Source: Desulfobacteraceae bacterium
Lineage (GTDB): Bacteria > Desulfobacterota > Desulfobacteria > Desulfobacterales > Desulfosalsimonadaceae
Reading direction: 5' to 3'
DNA length: 10,510 nt
Assembly (NCBI GenBank): GCA_021162325.1
Contig: JAGGYV010000171.1
Span: 1-10,510, forward strand
Shown here: in pieces, positions 7,551 through 10,510 of the stretch
Position numbering within the stretch: the first letter of the stretch is position 1
Layout of the letters: every line of letters starts with the position of its first letter
Notes under the pieces: generated by a model
What the model was told of the DNA's origin: nothing
Databases searched by the model: none
Seen by the model: the letters and a program-made list of their open reading frames with translations, nothing else
Translations under genes and position numbers: made by a program

Positions 7551-7579
7551 TTGACAAGAAATATGGAGGGTGATATTTA
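7551..7579 (+). promoter_or_regulatory. candidate sigma-70-type promoter for aprBA
   Basis: A perfect TTGACA (7551-7556) is followed, after 17 bp, by TATTTA (7574-7579). An extended -10 TG sits at 7571-7572. The -10 matches consensus poorly, but the -35, spacing and TG motif support it. Transcription would start near 7586, giving a leader of about 240 nt before aprB. Confidence 0.45.
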
Positions 7580-7727
7580 ATTCCTTTGCAGAATGAAATA
7601 GTTTACCCCTGATGAATATTTTAATTTATATCGATTTTATGGTTATGGATGTAGCGATTCATAATTGCTGAAAATAAAAGAGATAGAACAGATCGATCAA
7701 ACCGTGACTAATTATTTATTTTGCCAA

Positions 7728-7745
7728 GGCGAAAGGAGGTGCGCC
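7728..7745 (+). promoter_or_regulatory. full Shine-Dalgarno sequence in a hairpin loop of the apr leader
   Basis: GGCG (7728-7731) and CGCC (7742-7745) can pair, leaving AAAGGAGGTG as a 10-nt loop. AAGGAGGTG matches the usual 16S 3' end for nine bases, yet no start codon follows at a usable distance. It lies about 85 nt upstream of aprB. It could be a ribosome standby site or a GGA-in-loop site of the CsrA type. Both are inference. Confidence 0.45.
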
Positions 7746-7751
7746 AGCTTC

Positions 7752-7766
7752 GACTCTTTCAGAGTC
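7752..7766 (+). other. small hairpin in apr leader
   Basis: GACTCT (7752-7757) pairs perfectly with AGAGTC (7761-7766) around a 3-nt loop. Confidence 0.55.
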
Positions 7767-7779
7767 AGACAGTTAGATT

Positions 7780-7802
7780 AAAGTGGAATTGTTATTCACT
7801 TT
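7780..7802 (+). other. hairpin just upstream of the aprB ribosome-binding site
   Basis: AAAGTG (7780-7785) pairs with CACTTT (7797-7802). With a bulged G, AAT/ATT extends the stem to 9 bp around a TGTT loop. It ends 14 nt before AGGAGG, so it may protect the 5' end or keep the ribosome-binding site open. Confidence 0.5.
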
Positions 7803-7816
7803 CTTTAAACTTAATT

Positions 7817-7822
7817 AGGAGG
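7817..7822 (+). promoter_or_regulatory. aprB Shine-Dalgarno sequence
   Basis: AGGAGG lies 6 nt before the ATG at 7829, which fixes the aprB start. Confidence 0.85.
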
Positions 7823-7828
7823 TAAAAA

Positions 7829-8263
7829 ATGCCAAGTTTCGTAATTGCTGAAAAATGTGACGGATGTAAAGGCGGGGATAAAACGGCGTGTATGTACATT
7901 TGTCCCAACGACCTGATGGTTTTGGAACCCAACGCAATGAAGGCTTACAATCAGGAGCCGGATCAGTGTTGGGAATGTTTCTCCTGTGTCAAAATCTGCC
8001 CGACCCAGGCGATTGAAGTCCGCGGTTATTCGGATTTCGTCCCCCTGGGAAGCAGCATTATGCCGATGATGGGTACCGAAGATGTTATGTGGACCTGTAA
8101 ATTCAGAAACGGCCTTATTAAACGCTTTAAGTTCCCCATTCGTACGACTGCTGAAGGAGCTGCAAATGCGTATCCGGATCTGAAAGGCAAAGATCTTGAC
8201 AGTGGCCTGCTTTCAACTGAAGAAGCAGACGGTTATGCAATCCCGACACCAACAACCGTTTAA
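7829..8263 (+). CDS. aprB: adenylylsulfate (APS) reductase, beta subunit
   Basis: AprB is the iron-sulfur subunit of dissimilatory APS reductase. It carries electrons to the FAD of AprA in the cytoplasm, where APS is reduced to sulfite and AMP. The 144-residue protein has two [4Fe-4S] motifs: Cys10, Cys13, Cys21 and Cys25 (the insertion GGDKTA is typical of AprB), then Cys47, Cys50, Cys53 and Cys57. Trp48, a conserved residue placed near the electron path in known structures, is present. The C-terminal region from about residue 75 (MWTCKFRNGLIKRFKFPIRT) is the AprB-specific tail that wraps AprA. Length and order match the sulfate-reducer family. aprA follows after 64 bp. There is no sign of decay. 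The neighbouring leader and promoter suggest strong expression, as expected for a respiratory enzyme. Confidence 0.98.
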   Translation: MPSFVIAEKCDGCKGGDKTACMYICPNDLMVLEPNAMKAYNQEPDQCWECFSCVKICPTQAIEVRGYSDFVPLGSSIMPMMGTEDVMWTCKFRNGLIKRFKFPIRTTAEGAANAYPDLKGKDLDSGLLSTEEADGYAIPTPTTV

Positions 8264-8327
8264 TTAACGGATGTTTTGTTGAGATACACTTATTCAAAGA
8301 AAATTAATATCTTAAGGAGGATATACA

Positions 8328-10304
8328 ATGGCATTACCGAATAAAGCTTTAGGAGAGCTCAAGGCTGTAAGGGATCCCGAAGTCGAAGAGCGTGAAGTCG
8401 ATATTTTGATCGTAGGTGGTGGTATGGCAGCCTGCGGCGCAGCATTTGAAGTAAAAAAATGGATGAGCGAAGGTCAGACGGTGCTTTTGTGTGACAAAGC
8501 CGCAATGGAAAGAAGTGGCGCGGTTGCTCAGGGCCTGTCCGCTATTAATACCTATATTGGTGATAATTCAGTGGAAGATTATGTCCGGATGGTTCGAAAC
8601 GACCTGATGGGGATCGTTCGTGAAGACCTTATTTATGATCTTGGCTGTCATGTGGATGATTCCGTTCATCTGTTCGAAGAATGGGGACTTCCTGTCTGGA
8701 AAAAAACCGACGACGGAAAAAATCTTGATGGTAAAAAAGGCCAGAAAGCCGGTACGCTGAAAGGCGGGGCGACGCCTGTGCGGACCGGTAAATGGCAGAT
8801 CATGATTAATGGTGAATCATACAAGAGAATTGTTGCTGAAGCCGCCAAACTGGCGATTGGTGATGACAATATTCTTGAGAGATGTTTTATTGTTGAACTG
8901 TTAAACGATGCCAACAATCCGGGCCAGATTGCCGGTGCCGTCGGTTTTTCTGTTCGTGAAAACAAAGTTTATATCATCAAATGTAAAACCATGATGATTG
9001 CCTGTGGTGGCGCGGTAAATATTTATCAGCCGCGATCGGTGGGTGAAGGTAAAGGTCGTGCATGGTATCCGGTATGGAACGCCGGTTCTACATATACCAT
9101 GGCGATTCGTGCCGGTGCGGAGCTTTCAATGATGGAAAATCGTTTTACCCCGGCGCGTTTTAAAGATGGTTACGGCCCGGTTGGCGCCTGGTTCCTTCTG
9201 TTCAAAGCCAAAGCATTGAACGGTTTGGGCGAAAACTTTGCCGCCGGTGACGCAGCCAAAGCAGAGCTTGAAAAATATGCACCTTACGGCACTGCCGCCA
9301 TTACACCGACCTGTCTGCGTAACCATCTGATGCTGTTTGAACTGAAAGAAGGCCGTGGTCCGATTATGATGGATACGGTGTCAGCTCTGGCCACACTCGG
9401 TGAAACCATGGATAAGAAAGAACTCAAGCATCTGGAATCAGAAGCATGGGAAGATTTTCTTGACATGACATGCGGCCAGGCCAACCTGTGGTGTGCTCAG
9501 GATTGTGAACCGGAAAAGAAGAATTCCGAAGTTATGCCGACGGAACCGTATCTGCTGGGCTCTCACTCCGGCTGTTGCGGCATCTGGACGTCCGGCCCGG
9601 ATCTCGACTGGGTACCGGATAATTACAAAATCAAGTTCAAAGATAAAGTTTACAACAGAATGACCACAATTGCCGGTCTGTTCACTTCGGGTGACGGTGT
9701 GGCGTGTTCCGGTCACAAGTTTTCTTCCGGTTCTCATGCGGAAGGTCGAATGGTTGCCAAGGAAATGGCAAAATTCGTTCGCGACAATGCAGATTTTGTT
9801 CCGACCCTGAAAGAAACAAAGGAAGAGTTGGTTGACATGGTTTACAAACCGGTCAGGACCTATCTTGATAACTGCGAATACACCACTGCGGTTGACATCA
9901 ACCCGAATTACATCAAACCCAACGGCATGATGTACCGGATGATGAAAGCCACCCATGAGTATGGTGCGGGAACCGCCACATTCTATCAGACCACCAGCAA
10001 GAACCTTGAAATCGTTCTGGATCTTCTGGAAACCATGCGTGCTGACTGTGAAAAAATGGCAGCAGCGGATCTGCATGAACTCATGAGAGCCTGGGAAATT
10101 TACCATAGACTGTATACGGTTGAAGCGCATCTGCGTCACATCCAGTACAGAAAAGAAACCCGTTATCCGGGCTTCTACTATCAGGCAGACTATCCCGGCC
10201 AGGATGATGAAAACTGGTTCTGTTTTGTCAATTCTACTTATGACAGAGTAGCAAACACGTGGAGTCTGAAGAAAGTCCCATACACCAAGATTATCCCTGA
10301 CTAA
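8328..10304 (+). CDS. aprA: adenylylsulfate (APS) reductase, alpha subunit
   Basis: AprA is the FAD-containing catalytic subunit of APS reductase, in the fumarate reductase/succinate dehydrogenase flavoprotein superfamily. The 658-residue length is normal. FAD-binding motifs are VDILIVGGGMAACGAA (residues 24-39) and the later TSGDGVACSGHKFSSGSHAEGR (residues 453-474). Active-site candidates by comparison with solved AprA are Asn74 (AINTY), Arg277 (ARFKDGYGPVG) and His413 (GSHSGCCGIW). The aromatic stretch AWYPVWNAGSTYT (245-257) lies near the substrate site. The C-terminus (HRLYTVEAHLRHIQYRKETRYPGFYY) is characteristic of AprA. The ATG has a strong TAAGGAGG at 8313-8320. A terminator lies 33 bp downstream, so the transcript is aprB-aprA. 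The sequence can be used as a phylogenetic marker of sulfate reducers; no key residue is missing. Confidence 0.99.
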   Translation: MALPNKALGELKAVRDPEVEEREVDILIVGGGMAACGAAFEVKKWMSEGQTVLLCDKAAMERSGAVAQGLSAINTYIGDNSVEDYVRMVRNDLMGIVREDLIYDLGCHVDDSVHLFEEWGLPVWKKTDDGKNLDGKKGQKAGTLKGGATPVRTGKWQIMINGESYKRIVAEAAKLAIGDDNILERCFIVELLNDANNPGQIAGAVGFSVRENKVYIIKCKTMMIACGGAVNIYQPRSVGEGKGRAWYPVWNAGSTYTMAIRAGAELSMMENRFTPARFKDGYGPVGAWFLLFKAKALNGLGENFAAGDAAKAELEKYAPYGTAAITPTCLRNHLMLFELKEGRGPIMMDTVSALATLGETMDKKELKHLESEAWEDFLDMTCGQANLWCAQDCEPEKKNSEVMPTEPYLLGSHSGCCGIWTSGPDLDWVPDNYKIKFKDKVYNRMTTIAGLFTSGDGVACSGHKFSSGSHAEGRMVAKEMAKFVRDNADFVPTLKETKEELVDMVYKPVRTYLDNCEYTTAVDINPNYIKPNGMMYRMMKATHEYGAGTATFYQTTSKNLEIVLDLLETMRADCEKMAAADLHELMRAWEIYHRLYTVEAHLRHIQYRKETRYPGFYYQADYPGQDDENWFCFVNSTYDRVANTWSLKKVPYTKIIPD

Positions 10305-10336
10305 ACCCAGGCGACGACGAACCAGTCGTTAATAAT

Positions 10337-10372
10337 ACCTCCAGGTGCGCGTTGCATCTGGAGGTTTTTTTT
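10337..10372 (+). terminator. strong intrinsic terminator of aprBA
   Basis: ACCTCCAGGTGC (10337-10348) pairs with GCATCTGGAGGT (10354-10365) over 12 bp, with one G-U pair and a 5-nt loop. Eight T residues overlap and follow the stem end. It closes the aprBA transcript, so any downstream qmo genes would need their own promoter or read-through. Confidence 0.95.
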
Positions 10373-10383
10373 AAGGTTTTTAT

Positions 10384-10510
10384 TTGACAAACTCGTAAAA
10401 AGTCAGATTTCGATGGCAAAGAAAAAAGCTCCAAATTCGAGGCGCGCAAATCCTGAGTGATGATTCGTACTTAGCGTACTTTGAAGAAACGAAGGATGTA
10501 GCGCAACAAA
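10384..10510. repeat. dispersed intergenic repeat element, copy B (runs off the window)
   Basis: The first 40 bases match copy A upstream of comM at 36 positions. The copy then continues with GAGGCGCGCAAATCCTGAG and the internal palindrome GTAC-TTAGC-GTAC (10467-10479), and is cut by the window end. It has no coding capacity. It starts 11 bp after the apr terminator, a typical position for a tolerated intergenic insertion. Confidence 0.7.

Larger units (their letters stand above)
7416..7828. other. 413-bp intergenic region: apr promoter and leader
   Basis: This stretch is markedly AT-rich and has no convincing gene. From left to right it holds GGTATGT twice, 20 bp apart (7427, 7447), three 10-bp tandem repeats (7498-7527), a candidate promoter (7551-7579), a 19-bp sequence repeated at the aprB start (7656-7674), a Shine-Dalgarno sequence in a hairpin loop (7728-7745), two further hairpins (7752-7766, 7780-7802) and the aprB ribosome-binding site. 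I see no clear terminator for alr. Confidence 0.7.
7656..7854 (+). repeat. 19-bp direct repeat shared by apr leader and aprB start
   Basis: Positions 7656-7674 and 7836-7854 agree at 17 of 19 bases, including 13 identical in a row (TAATTGCTGAAAA). The copies are 180 bp apart in the same orientation. The second copy lies within codons 3-9 of aprB. An operator pair or a small ancestral duplication would explain it; chance cannot be excluded in AT-rich DNA. Confidence 0.6.

Noticed and set aside
9438..10139. 233-codon minus-strand frame opposite aprA
   Set aside because: A shadow of strongly conserved aprA codons, with no family features of its own.

Overview
The window looks like chromosomal DNA from a Gram-negative, dissimilatory sulfate-reducing deltaproteobacterium, most likely of the Desulfobacterales. 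This rests on aprBA (APS reductase), the core enzyme of sulfate respiration, next to lpxC (lipid A synthesis) and a DUF4390/NtrY-type gene pair. Short dispersed repeats of a kind I associate with Desulfobacterales genomes also occur. The genus is inference, not demonstrated.

Layout. Positions 1-295 are noncoding and repetitive: an imperfect direct repeat, then two adjacent arrays with a 7-nt period. Positions 296-4103 hold a minus-strand operon transcribed leftwards: lpxC, a secreted DUF4390 protein, and an NtrY-like membrane histidine kinase. Positions 4104-4669 are a divergent intergenic region carrying a long inverted repeat and a nested pair of repeat elements. Positions 4670-7415 carry comM (YifB-type AAA+ ATPase) and alr (alanine racemase) on the plus strand; both are best read with TTG starts behind strong Shine-Dalgarno sequences. 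Positions 7416-7828 are an AT-rich control region with a candidate promoter and a roughly 240-nt leader for aprB-aprA (7829-10304). A strong intrinsic terminator follows at 10337-10372. The window ends inside a second copy of the dispersed repeat seen upstream of comM.

How the genes work together. aprB and aprA form the two-subunit cytoplasmic APS reductase, which reduces adenylyl sulfate to sulfite and AMP. The other genes are housekeeping: outer-membrane lipid A synthesis (lpxC), D-alanine supply for peptidoglycan (alr), processing of transformed or recombining DNA (comM) and envelope-linked signalling (ntrY-like). No mobile-element genes, CRISPR array, tRNA or rRNA were seen.

I found no new multi-gene system. 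The unexplained signals are noncoding: the structured apr leader with a full Shine-Dalgarno sequence in a hairpin loop and no start codon after it, a 19-bp direct repeat linking leader and aprB start, the nested repeats upstream of comM, and the heptad arrays abutting the ntrY-like stop codon.
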